NCBI RefSeq assembly: GCF_018131225.1
Contig: NZ_JAFCMM010000004.1
Span: 186,001 to 250,000, forward strand
Source of the DNA: Bradyrhizobium sp. U87765 SZCCT0048
Lineage (GTDB): Bacteria; Pseudomonadota; Alphaproteobacteria; Rhizobiales; Xanthobacteraceae
Length of the DNA stretch: 64,000 nucleotides
Direction of reading: 5' to 3'
Below are positions 29,882-38,384 of this stretch, one piece after another. The translations under genes were made by a program, and so were the position numbers. Position 1 is the stretch's first letter. Every line of letters begins with the position of its first letter. A model generated the notes under the pieces. That model was given only the letters and a program-made list of their open reading frames with translations, did no database searches and had not been told where the DNA came from.

Positions 29882-31102
29882 ATGTTGCGATCGTCTTTCG
29901 CCGTCGCCGCGTCCATCGCGTTGGCGTCGGTTGTCACGCTCTCTACCGTGCCGGCCGGCGCGCAGGACAAGCCGCCGCTGAAGCTCGGCGCCATTCTCGA
30001 CATGTCCGGCCTCTATGCGGACATCACCGGCGTTGGCAGCGAGACCGCCGCGAAGATGGCGGCGGAGGATTTCGGCGGTCAGGTACTGGGGCGCAAGATC
30101 GAAATCATCGCAGCCGACCATCTCAACAAGGCGGACCTGTCCGCCAACATCGCCCGCGACATGCTCGACAACCAGGGCGTCGAGGCAATCGTCGATGTCG
30201 CGGCGTCAGCGACCGCGCTCGCCGCGGCCGAGATTGCCAAGGCGCGCAACAAGATCATCATGTTCAGCGGCCCGGGCTCGATCCGTCTCAGCAACGAGGC
30301 GTGCGGGCCGTACACGGTGCACTATGTGTTCGACACCTTCGCGCAGGCCAACGTCACCGGTCTTGCCGCGGTGAAGCAGGGGCTCGACACCTGGTTCTTC
30401 CTGAGTGCGGACTACGCTTTCGGCGCCGATCTCGAGAAAGACACGACCAACGTCGTGGTCAAGTCGGGCGGCAAGGTGCTCGGCAGCGTCAAGCACCCGC
30501 TCAACACCTCCGACTTCTCCTCGTTCCTGCTGCAGGCGCAGAGCTCGAAGGCCAAGGTGATCGGCCTTGCCAACGCCGGTGGCGACACCATCAACGCCAT
30601 CAAGCAGGCGGCGGAGTTCGGCATCACCAGGGGCGGGCAGAAGGTGTCGCCGCTGCTGGCGTTCATCTCGGACATCGACAGCGTCGGTCTGCCCACGGCC
30701 CAGGGCCTGTTGCTGGCGGAGGCGTTCTACTGGGATCTCAACGACGACACCCGCGCCTTTTCCAAGCGCTTCATGGAGCGGGTCAAGCGCCCGCCGACCT
30801 CGGCGCAGGCCGGTGTCTACTCCTCGGTGCTGCACTATCTCAAGGCCGTGAAGGAAGCAGGAACGACCGATCCCGCCGCCGTGATGAAGATCATGAAGGC
30901 GACGCCGATCAATGACATGTTCGCCAAGAACGGCCGCATCCGCGAGGACGGCCGTATGGTCCACGACATGTACCTGTTCGAGGTCAAGTCGCCGTCCGAA
31001 TCGAAGGGGCGCTGGGACGATTACAAGCTGCTCGCCACCGTGCCCGGCGACCAGGCGTTCCAGCCGCTGTCGGACTCGCGCTGTCCGCTGGTCAAGAAAT
31101 AG
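29882..31102 (+). CDS. ABC transporter substrate-binding protein (Leu/Ile/Val-binding type)
   Basis: A 406-residue periplasmic solute-binding protein of the branched-chain/aromatic-acid type (Peripla_BP_6). Signal peptide with cleavage at AGA-QDKPP; the mature start PPLKLGAILDMSGLYADITG is typical. The ATG at 29882 has GGGGG nearby. No permease or ATPase genes are adjacent, so it must use transport components encoded elsewhere or act as an orphan receptor. Being first in a run of CoA-activation and beta-oxidation genes suggests it captures the acid these enzymes degrade. Proteins of this family often bind aromatic or dicarboxylic acids. Confidence 0.88.
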   Translation: MLRSSFAVAASIALASVVTLSTVPAGAQDKPPLKLGAILDMSGLYADITGVGSETAAKMAAEDFGGQVLGRKIEIIAADHLNKADLSANIARDMLDNQGVEAIVDVAASATALAAAEIAKARNKIIMFSGPGSIRLSNEACGPYTVHYVFDTFAQANVTGLAAVKQGLDTWFFLSADYAFGADLEKDTTNVVVKSGGKVLGSVKHPLNTSDFSSFLLQAQSSKAKVIGLANAGGDTINAIKQAAEFGITRGGQKVSPLLAFISDIDSVGLPTAQGLLLAEAFYWDLNDDTRAFSKRFMERVKRPPTSAQAGVYSSVLHYLKAVKEAGTTDPAAVMKIMKATPINDMFAKNGRIREDGRMVHDMYLFEVKSPSESKGRWDDYKLLATVPGDQAFQPLSDSRCPLVKK

Positions 31103-31190
31103 CGCGACGCCGTTCGGGCGGCCGTTGTGGTCGCCCGAGCCGCCGTTTCCCGCATCCGCCGTTTCTTGCATCCATGGAAGGAGCATCCTG

Positions 31191-31979
31191 ATGAGCGACA
31201 TCGTCCTGCAGCAGCTCGAGCACGGTCTTCTGACCATCACGATGAACCGCCCCGAGCGGCGCAATGCGCTCAATGCCGAGATGAGCCGCGGTCTTGTCGA
31301 GGCCGCGCGCCGGGCCGCAGAGGATGCGGACGTGCGCGCCGTGCTGCTCAAGGGCGCGGGCGGAACGTTCTGTGTCGGCGGCGATGTCAAGGCGATGGCC
31401 AGCGCGACAGAGACGCCGTCGCTCGAAGCCAAGGTGACGCAATTGCGCCGTGGCATGGAGGTCTCGCGCCTGCTGCATATCATGGCAAAGCCGGTGGTCG
31501 CCCAGATCGATGGGGCCGCGGCCGGCGCGGGCCTGTCGATCGCGCTGGCCTGCGATCTGCGCGTGGCGTCGGCTTCGGCGAAGATCACCACGGCTTTCGC
31601 CAAGGTCGGCTATTCCGGGGACTATGGCGGCACCTATTTCCTCACCCAGTTGCTTGGCAGCGCAAAGGCGCGCGAACTCTACCTGCTGTCGCCGGTGCTC
31701 ACCGCGCACGAGGCGCTGGCGCTGGGCATGGTCAATCGCGTGGTGTCTGATGCCGAGATCGATGCCGCGGCCCGTGATCTTGCGATGTCGCTGGCGCGGG
31801 GGCCGACCGTGACCTATGGCTACATCAAGAAGAACATCAACAATGCCGAGCATCAGTCGCTCGAGGCGTGCTTCGATGGCGAGGCACTGCACCATTCGCG
31901 GTGCTCCGACACGGCGGATCACAAGGAGGCGGCGAAGGCCTTCGTCGAGAAGCGCGCGGCGGTCTTCAGGGGGTATTGA
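31191..31979 (+). CDS. Enoyl-CoA hydratase/isomerase family protein (PaaG-like)
   Basis: 262-residue crotonase-fold enzyme. CoA/oxyanion motifs are AGGTFCVGGDVKAMA and DGAAAGAGLSIALACDL. At the usual first catalytic Glu (PEI-G) it has Lys (FAKVGYSGDYGGTYFL) with a nearby Asp, as in PaaG-type isomerases. The second Glu position is kept (AKARELYLL). Isomerase or ring-type chemistry is therefore at least as likely as plain hydration. The ATG follows an AAGGAG site. It lies 88 bases after the solute-binding gene, and the VOC gene begins 3 bases after its stop. Confidence 0.85.
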   Translation: MSDIVLQQLEHGLLTITMNRPERRNALNAEMSRGLVEAARRAAEDADVRAVLLKGAGGTFCVGGDVKAMASATETPSLEAKVTQLRRGMEVSRLLHIMAKPVVAQIDGAAAGAGLSIALACDLRVASASAKITTAFAKVGYSGDYGGTYFLTQLLGSAKARELYLLSPVLTAHEALALGMVNRVVSDAEIDAAARDLAMSLARGPTVTYGYIKKNINNAEHQSLEACFDGEALHHSRCSDTADHKEAAKAFVEKRAAVFRGY

Positions 31980-31982
31980 GCC

Positions 31983-32768
31983 GTGGCATCGGATCTCCGG
32001 CTGCGGCAGATCTGTTTGGTCGCGCCGCAGCTCGAGGCCGTGGTCGAGGATCTTGCGGCGATTCTCGGGCTCGCCGTGTGCTATCGCGATCCCCATGTCG
32101 GCCATTATGGCCTCGCCAACGCGCTGATGCCGATCGACACCGTGCTGCTGGAAGTGGTGGCGCCGGTCACCGCGGGAACGGCAGCGGGACGCTTTCTGGA
32201 CAAAACGCACGGTCGCGGTGGCTACATGGCGATCTTCTCCTGCGCCGATCCCGCGGCGCGCCGTGCCCATGCTGAACGTCTCGGCGTCCGGGTTGCCCAT
32301 GTCATCGACCGGCCGCCCTATCTCGGGGTGCAACTGCATCCCCGTGACTGCCGCGCGGCCTTCATCGAGTTCAACCACACCAACGGCGGCGAAGATCCGC
32401 GCGGTCCCTATCCGCCTGCCGGACCGTACTGGCACACCTTCATCGACACCGCCACGACTCGCCGCCTCGTGCAGGTCGATTTCGCGAGCCCGCAGCCGGC
32501 GGATCTCGCCCGGCACTGGGGCGCCATTCTCGATCTGCCGGTCGGCGAAACCGGGGCTGGCGCGTCGATGATCGATGTGGCTCCGGCCCGCCTGTGTTTC
32601 CAGACCGGGCCGGTCGAATGCCTGAGCGGGCTGACGGTCGAGGTGGCGGACAGCGCCGCGATCGCACGCACGGCGCTGGCGCGGGGCCATGCGGTGGCCG
32701 GCCACAGCCTGGAGATTGGTGGCATCACGCTCAGCTGGCGTGCCGCCGCGGAAAGCGAAGCCTCATGA
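31983..32768 (+). CDS. VOC/glyoxalase-like domain protein
   Basis: 261 residues with two betaalphabetabetabeta modules. The first (LRQICLVAPQLEAVVEDLAA onward) resembles the Glyoxalase_3 type, including metal-site candidates HYGLANALMPIDT and FIEFNH. The second half (about 150-255) is more divergent. VOC proteins include dioxygenases, isomerases and epimerases such as methylmalonyl-CoA epimerase. In a CoA-ester cluster an epimerase or lyase role is reasonable, but the substrate is unknown. The GTG start is 3 bases after the upstream stop, so translation is coupled. Confidence 0.75.
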   Translation: MASDLRLRQICLVAPQLEAVVEDLAAILGLAVCYRDPHVGHYGLANALMPIDTVLLEVVAPVTAGTAAGRFLDKTHGRGGYMAIFSCADPAARRAHAERLGVRVAHVIDRPPYLGVQLHPRDCRAAFIEFNHTNGGEDPRGPYPPAGPYWHTFIDTATTRRLVQVDFASPQPADLARHWGAILDLPVGETGAGASMIDVAPARLCFQTGPVECLSGLTVEVADSAAIARTALARGHAVAGHSLEIGGITLSWRAAAESEAS

Positions 32769-32834
32769 TCGCGGCATGCGAGGGCAGCGTCAGGTGACGC
32801 CCGACGACAACGACAAGAACAAGGACTGAGACCG

Positions 32835-34988
32835 ATGAGCCCGAATTCCTCCGCGACGCCCGCGCATCCGCTCGACAGCTTCTTCTCTCCAGGGAGCATC
32901 GCGATCATCGGCGCGTCACGCGATGCTACCAAAATCCCGGGCATGCTGCTCGCGTTCCTGCGGCGGAACGGTTATGCGGGCGGGATCTATCCGGTCAATC
33001 CTCGCTACGACGAGATCGACGGTCTGCCCTGCTTTCCGTCCATCGCTGCGATCGGCCATCGGGTCGATCTCGCGATCGTGGTCATCCCGGCACAACAGGT
33101 TCTTGCCGCGCTCGAGGAATGCGCCGCCGCGGGCGTGCGCAATGCCGTGGTGATTTCGTCCGGTTTCGCCGAGGGAGGTGGCGACAGCGCCGGTGTCCAG
33201 CGCGACATCGCCGATCTCGCCCGCCGGACCGGCATGCGCGTCTCCGGTCCAAATGCCGAAGGCTTTTACAACGAGATCCGGCGTGTCGCGGCGACCTTCA
33301 GCCCGACCGTCGACGTGCGGCCGGACATGCCGCGCCTGGTCGCGACACGGCGGCGGATCGGCATCGTCGCGCAGAGTGGCGGCATCGGCTTTGCGATCTA
33401 CAACCGCGCCAAGGCCATGGGCGTCGCTGTCAGCTATGTCATGAGCACCGGCAACGAGGCCGACCTCGCCACTGGCGAGGTGATGGACTATCTGGTGCAG
33501 GATGCAGCGACCGACGTCATCCTGCTGTTCATCGAAGGGATTCGCGACGTAGCGGCGTTCGAGGCCGCGGCGCGGCGGGCAGCGGAGGTCGGCAAGCCGG
33601 TGATCGTCGCCAAGGTCGGGCGGACCAGCGCGGGCGAGCGCGCGGCGGCCTCGCACACCGCCAGCATGGCGGGCTGGAATGCCGCCTACGACGCGGTGTT
33701 CGCCAAGTACGGCCTGATCGCCGCACACGACATCGATGAAGCCGTGGCGATCGCCGCCGCCTTCGCCTCCAATCCCTGGCCGCGGGGTGACCGCGTTGCC
33801 GTCGTGACGGTGTCGGGGGGCGCGGGCGCCTGGGTCGCCGACACCCTCGCCGGCGAGGGGTTGTCGATTCCGGAGTTGTCGCCGCTTCTCCAGTCTGAAA
33901 TCCAGGCGTCGATTCCGTCCTATGGCTCGCCGCGCAATCCCGTCGATATCACCGCGCAGGCCGTGCATAGCGGTGGGCTGCAGCGGATCGTCGAGCGGCT
34001 GACGCACTGCGACGAGATCGACCTCATCGTGGTGGTGCTGTCGCTGTCGAGCGAGACGCGGATGCCGCTCAAGGTGTCCGAAATCAAGCCGGTGGTGGAT
34101 GCGGCGCGCAAGCCGATCCTGATCCACAGCTACACCCTGCCGTCGCAGTTCGCGCGCGACGGTCTTGGCGAGGCGGGCATCGTGGTCTTTTCCGGCCTTG
34201 CAGCGCTCGGCCGCGCTGCAGGCGCCATGGTTCGGCGGGCGGCCTTCGTGCCGGTGCTGACGCCGCCGGTGCGGGCTGCGGGAGAGATCGCCGCGGCCAG
34301 CCTGCTGGAAGGCCTGTCCGGCAGCCTGTCGGAGTACGAGAGCAAGCAGCTGTTGCGCGACTGCGGCATCGCGATGCCGCGGGAGGTGCTGGTGCGAAAC
34401 CGCAGCGAGCTGCCGGATGCGCTGGCGCAAATCGGATTTCCGCTGGTGATGAAGATCCAGTCGCGCAGCATTGCCCACAAGAGCGAGGTTGGCGGTGTCA
34501 AGGTCGATATCCGCGATGTCGCTGCGGCGGAGCGGGCCTACGATGAACTGCTGGAGAGCGCCCGGCGCCACTGTCCGGATGCTCATCTGCTCGGCGTGCT
34601 GGTCGGTCCGATGGCGCAGCCAGGAGTCGAGATGATCGTCGGCACGGTGCGCGATGCGACCTTCGGGCCGATGATCATGGTCGGCCTTGGCGGCATTGCC
34701 ACCGAGCTGTTCCGCGATGTTGTCTATCGGCCCGCGCCGGTCAGCCCGCGCGAGGCGGAGGTCATGATCGGCGAGCTGAAGTCGGTGCGCCTTCTCCACG
34801 GCTTTCGCGGCGCCGCGCCGGCAGATATCGGGGCGCTGGCGCACCTGATCGCTCAGGTGTCGCAGCTCGCGGCCTCGTTGCGGCAAGTGGTGGCGGAGAT
34901 CGAGATCAATCCGGTCGTCGTTCATCGTGATGGCGAGGGCGTTGCGGTGCTCGACGCCCTGATGGTGGCGGCGCTGCCGGCCTCCTGA
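32835..34988 (+). CDS. Acyl-CoA synthetase, NDP-forming (acetate-CoA ligase family)
   Basis: 717 residues fusing alpha and beta parts of an NDP-forming acyl-CoA synthetase. The CoA-binding domain (about 10-140: IIGASRDATKIPGMLLAFL, YPVNPRYDEI) and succinyl-CoA-ligase-like domain (about 150-300) contain SHTASMAG with the candidate phospho-His. The C-terminal ATP-grasp region (about 490-710) has YESKQLLRDCGIAMP and VGLGGIATELFRDV. It makes acyl-CoA with ADP and phosphate release. It would activate the acid degraded by the neighbouring enzymes. It lies 66 bases after the VOC gene. Confidence 0.88.
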   Translation: MSPNSSATPAHPLDSFFSPGSIAIIGASRDATKIPGMLLAFLRRNGYAGGIYPVNPRYDEIDGLPCFPSIAAIGHRVDLAIVVIPAQQVLAALEECAAAGVRNAVVISSGFAEGGGDSAGVQRDIADLARRTGMRVSGPNAEGFYNEIRRVAATFSPTVDVRPDMPRLVATRRRIGIVAQSGGIGFAIYNRAKAMGVAVSYVMSTGNEADLATGEVMDYLVQDAATDVILLFIEGIRDVAAFEAAARRAAEVGKPVIVAKVGRTSAGERAAASHTASMAGWNAAYDAVFAKYGLIAAHDIDEAVAIAAAFASNPWPRGDRVAVVTVSGGAGAWVADTLAGEGLSIPELSPLLQSEIQASIPSYGSPRNPVDITAQAVHSGGLQRIVERLTHCDEIDLIVVVLSLSSETRMPLKVSEIKPVVDAARKPILIHSYTLPSQFARDGLGEAGIVVFSGLAALGRAAGAMVRRAAFVPVLTPPVRAAGEIAAASLLEGLSGSLSEYESKQLLRDCGIAMPREVLVRNRSELPDALAQIGFPLVMKIQSRSIAHKSEVGGVKVDIRDVAAAERAYDELLESARRHCPDAHLLGVLVGPMAQPGVEMIVGTVRDATFGPMIMVGLGGIATELFRDVVYRPAPVSPREAEVMIGELKSVRLLHGFRGAAPADIGALAHLIAQVSQLAASLRQVVAEIEINPVVVHRDGEGVAVLDALMVAALPAS

Positions 34989-35004
34989 GCCGGCAGGCGC
35001 GGGA

Positions 35005-35826
35005 TCAGCGCCCCCTGAAGTTCGGCACGCGACGTTCTTCCGTGGCCTTCACACCCTCGCGGAAGTCTTCGGTGGCACGCAGCCGGGTCTGCTCGGCGAG
35101 TTCGTGCTCGGTCGCCGTTCTGACGCGGTCGGCGAGGCCGCGGCGCACGGTCGCGCGGGTGGAGACGACGCCGAGCGGCGAGCATTCGGCGATCTCGCTG
35201 GCCAGCTTGATCGCTTCCGCGCGCACCTGGTCCTGCGGCACCAGCACGCTGGCCAGCCCCATCCTCAGCGCTTCCTCGCCGGTGACGCGACGGCTGGTGT
35301 AGAACATCAGCTCGGCGTTGGTGCGGCCGATCGCTTCCGGCAGCGTGACCGTCAGGCCGAAGCCCGGATGGAAGCCGAGCTTGGTGAAATTGGCGGAGAA
35401 GCGCGCCTCCGGGCAGGTGACGCGAAAGTCCGCAGCCATCGCAAGGCCGAGGCCGCCGCCGATCGCGGCGCCGTGCACGGCGGCGATGATCGGTTTCCTG
35501 GCCCGAAAGATCCGCACCGCCTCGAGATAGAGATGGCTGATCTCGCCGAGATTGGTGGCGGGGTCGCGGCCCTGGCCGGTGTCCACGGCCGGCGCCGTCT
35601 CCTGGCGCGCCGGATCGCCGAAATTGGCGCCGGCGCAGAAGGCCTTGCCCTGCGCCGCCAGCACCACGGCACGGGTCGCCGGGTCGTCGTCGATGCGGTC
35701 GAGGGCGTCGGCGATCTGCCGGATCAGCTGGATGTCGAAGAAATTCAGCGGGGGCCGGCGGATCTCGATGGTGGTGACGAAGCCGGTCTGTTCCAGGGCG
35801 ATGTCGAGGCCCGTGGTGCTGCTCAT
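35005..35826 (-). CDS. Enoyl-CoA hydratase/isomerase family protein
   Basis: 273-residue crotonase-fold enzyme convergent with the synthetase gene. It has GKAFCAGANFGDPA and HGAAIGGGLGLAMAADFRV for CoA and oxyanion binding. The first catalytic Glu position is again replaced (FTKLGFHPGFGLTVTLPEAI), while GRTNAELMF keeps the second. It is followed (upstream on the minus strand) by two acyl-CoA dehydrogenase genes 28 and 52 bases apart, forming an operon ACAD-ACAD-crotonase. It would hydrate or isomerise the enoyl-CoA produced by those dehydrogenases. Confidence 0.85.
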   Translation of the reverse strand: MSSTTGLDIALEQTGFVTTIEIRRPPLNFFDIQLIRQIADALDRIDDDPATRAVVLAAQGKAFCAGANFGDPARQETAPAVDTGQGRDPATNLGEISHLYLEAVRIFRARKPIIAAVHGAAIGGGLGLAMAADFRVTCPEARFSANFTKLGFHPGFGLTVTLPEAIGRTNAELMFYTSRRVTGEEALRMGLASVLVPQDQVRAEAIKLASEIAECSPLGVVSTRATVRRGLADRVRTATEHELAEQTRLRATEDFREGVKATEERRVPNFRGR

Positions 35827-35854
35827 GCGTGTTCTCCGATCGATGGTCGTGGTG

Positions 35855-37015
35855 TCAGCGCAGGCCGAGCCCGCGCGCGATGATGCCGCGCAGCACTTCG
35901 GTGGTGCCGCCCTGGATGGTCAGCTTGGGGGCGAGCTTGATGGCGAAATCGAGCTGCCGGCTGAGGGTCTCGTGGTTGGAGGCGTCGGGCTCGACGAACG
36001 CGGCGAGCGTCCGCACGCGCTGTGGCAGCTGCTGCTCCCAGACGGTGCCGATGTCCTTGACGATGGAGGCCTCGACCACCGGCTCCTTGCCGGCCTGCAG
36101 CATGCCGGCGACCGACACCGACATCCGCCGCATGGTGTGGAGCTGCGCCACCAGCCGTCCGATGCCCTCGGTGCCGCGCACGTCGGGCGTCGGTCCCAGC
36201 GCCCGGACCAGTTCGGTGAGCACGTAGTGGGTTTCAAGGAAGCGCTCCGGGCCGCTGCGCTCGTAGGCGAGCTCGCTGGTCGCCTGCTTCCAGGCGCCGT
36301 CGATCTCGCCGAGGGCGTGGTCCTCGGGCAGCACGACATCCTCGAACACCACCTCGTTGAACTCGTGGCGGCCGGTGATCTGCCCGATCGGGTTGACGGT
36401 GATGCCGGGCGCCTTCATGTCGATCAGGAACTGAGTGAGGCCGTGGCGACGGTTTTCCTTGGTCGGCGGCGACGTGCGGAAGATGCCGAGCATGTAGTCG
36501 GCGATATGGGCCGACGTCGTCCAGATCTTGGTGCCGTTGAGGCGCCAGCCGCTGTCGGTGCGCGTCGCCCTGGCTTTGGCCGCGAACAGGTCGGAGCCGG
36601 AGTTCGGCTCGCTCATGCCGATCGCGAAGCACACCTCGCCGCGGCAGATCCGCGGCAGGATGTCGGCCTTGAGGCGTTCGGAGGCGTATTTCAGCAGCAC
36701 CGGGCCGCTCTGGCGGTCGGCGACGAAGAAACGGCGCGTCGGCGCATTGGCGACGCGCATCTCCTCGGTCACGACATAGCGTTCGAGAAAGCTGCGCTCA
36801 TGGCCGCCATATTTCTTCGGCCAGGTCATGCCGATCCAGCCACGGGCGCCGACCCGCTCGCTGAAACCGGGAACGTCGACGTCTTCGGTCTGGGGCCGGT
36901 GCGGATCGAAGGCGCCGGCGGCGATCTCCTGGGCGAGGAAAGCGCGCACATCCCGGCGCAGCTTCTCGCACTCCGGCGGCAGGCGAATGGGATCGAAACG
37001 CAGTGCAGCGGTCAT
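35855..37015 (-). CDS. Acyl-CoA dehydrogenase (larger, FAD-binding type)
   Basis: 386 residues from ATG 37015. All three ACAD domains are recognisable: N-terminal helical (PPECEKLRRDVRAFLAQEI), middle beta (CFAIGMSEPNSGSDL, WRLNGTKIWTTSAHIADYM) and C-terminal helical with IQGGTTEVLRGIIARGLGLR. The usual catalytic Glu before the final GT is Gly (GGTTE), so the base must be elsewhere or on the partner. It sits between the crotonase gene and a second, shorter ACAD, an arrangement typical of heterotetrameric (alpha2beta2) acyl-CoA dehydrogenases for bulky acyl groups. Confidence 0.88.
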   Translation of the reverse strand: MTAALRFDPIRLPPECEKLRRDVRAFLAQEIAAGAFDPHRPQTEDVDVPGFSERVGARGWIGMTWPKKYGGHERSFLERYVVTEEMRVANAPTRRFFVADRQSGPVLLKYASERLKADILPRICRGEVCFAIGMSEPNSGSDLFAAKARATRTDSGWRLNGTKIWTTSAHIADYMLGIFRTSPPTKENRRHGLTQFLIDMKAPGITVNPIGQITGRHEFNEVVFEDVVLPEDHALGEIDGAWKQATSELAYERSGPERFLETHYVLTELVRALGPTPDVRGTEGIGRLVAQLHTMRRMSVSVAGMLQAGKEPVVEASIVKDIGTVWEQQLPQRVRTLAAFVEPDASNHETLSRQLDFAIKLAPKLTIQGGTTEVLRGIIARGLGLR

Positions 37016-37067
37016 GACGCGCGCTCCCGGGACGCAAAGATCGGAAGATGTGGGGCGAGGGACCGGC

Positions 37068-38120
37068 TCATCGCGCGGCCACCAGCGGCCAGAGGTCGTC
37101 GGCGCCGAGCGCGGCGACACGCTGGCCGAGCGTCACGGCCCAATGGCTCTCGTGGCCGAAGTCATCGCGCCAGCCGAGCGCACGCAGCGTGAAGCGATGC
37201 AGGATGTGTTCGCTGGTGAAGCCGATGGCGCCGTGCACCTGGTGGGCGATGGCGCTCGCCGCTTCGGCGGCTTCGCCGCAGCGGATCTTGGCGGCCGCGG
37301 CCTCCAGCAGCAGCGCATCGCCGCTTGCACCGTGGGCGAACGCATCCGCGGCCGAGCTTGCCGCGGTCACGGCCGCAGCGACCTCGCCGGCGAGCCGGGC
37401 GAGGTTGTGCTGCACGGCCTGGAACTTGGAGATCGGGCGCTCGAATGCGACGCGCTCATTGGCATAGCGCACGGTGATCTCGAGCGCGGTTTCGAGAGCA
37501 CCGGCCATTTGCAGGCTGCGGACGATCGCGCCCATCTGCAGCAGGCGCGCCGTATCGCAGCCCTGCGGCGCGGCGGCGCGGGCGACCGCGACGGCTCCAT
37601 CGAAGACGACCGTGCTGGATGGCTCGCCGGCGAGATTTTCGCCTTCGGTCACGCGGCAGGCGGATGTCGCGACAAGCGCGATCGCCGGACCGTCGGCCAA
37701 CACCGCGATATGCCCGGAATCTCGTGCGAACGGCACCCGACGGGCGCGGCCGCTGAGCGTGCCGTCGCGTGCGATGGCGATCCGGTCGCCTGGCGTCGCC
37801 GGCGCGACCGTCATGGCACCGGATGGCGATGCGAGCCCAGCCTGCGCGAGCAGCCAGCCGGCAATGAGCGTTTCCGCAAGCGGCACGGCGAGCGCGGCGC
37901 GGCCGGCGGCCTGGATCACGCCAAATCCGTCGGCGAGATCGGCACCCGATCCGCCGCAGTTCTCCGGCACCCACGCGAGGGTGAGACCGGCGTCGCTCAG
38001 GGCCTGCCACAGCGGCTGCGTCCAGCGCGCATCGCGCGCCTGGATGATGCTCTGCGCATCAGCGAGATCGTTGAAGATGCGTGTCGCCGTATCGACGACG
38101 ATGTTCTCTGGCTCCGGCAC
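37068..38120 (-). CDS. Acyl-CoA dehydrogenase-like protein (second subunit)
   Basis: 350 residues from a GTG with GGAGG just upstream. It is shorter and more divergent than the downstream ACAD. The N-terminal part keeps LWQALSDAGLTLAWVPENCG, but the mid-domain lacks a clear FAD-binding SEPxxGSD motif. The C-terminal part keeps YANERVAFERPISKFQAVQH and HQVHGAIGFTSEHILHRF. This pattern fits the non-canonical subunit of alpha2beta2 dehydrogenases such as those in actinobacterial sterol side-chain degradation. First gene of the minus-strand operon. Confidence 0.8.
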   Translation of the reverse strand: MPEPENIVVDTATRIFNDLADAQSIIQARDARWTQPLWQALSDAGLTLAWVPENCGGSGADLADGFGVIQAAGRAALAVPLAETLIAGWLLAQAGLASPSGAMTVAPATPGDRIAIARDGTLSGRARRVPFARDSGHIAVLADGPAIALVATSACRVTEGENLAGEPSSTVVFDGAVAVARAAAPQGCDTARLLQMGAIVRSLQMAGALETALEITVRYANERVAFERPISKFQAVQHNLARLAGEVAAAVTAASSAADAFAHGASGDALLLEAAAAKIRCGEAAEAASAIAHQVHGAIGFTSEHILHRFTLRALGWRDDFGHESHWAVTLGQRVAALGADDLWPLVAAR

Positions 38121-38332
38121 GAATCCTCCGACAGGAGACGTTCATCCGTCCCGTCGGGACGTCGTCTCCATTGTGTTGCCGGCATGATGCGGAAAAGCCC
38201 GGGAGCTGACAAGCACGGCGGATCGCAACGCCACCTGCACTGCGGACATGAGCGAATTCCGCGTGCGGGGCATATTCCGCCGAGCGGTTTGGCAAGGGGG
38301 CTGTTCCTGCCGCTGTCCGGACGCTAGCCTGG

Positions 38333-38345
38333 TGTGATCATCACA
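38333..38345. promoter_or_regulatory. 13-bp dyad upstream of the SDR gene
   Basis: TGTGAT-C-ATCACA is a perfect inverted repeat 39 bases before the SDR start codon and about 210 bases upstream of the divergent ACAD operon. The size and position suit a regulator binding site (GntR or TetR type), but no regulator gene for it is in the cluster. Confidence 0.35.
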
Positions 38346-38384
38346 AGGCGCGTGCGAAGCGCGGGATTTTCGGGAGTTGGGTGA

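Noticed and set aside
32916..34925. 669-residue minus-strand open frame opposite the acyl-CoA synthetase
   Set aside because: No recognisable domains; the plus-strand protein is complete and convincing, so this is an antisense shadow.
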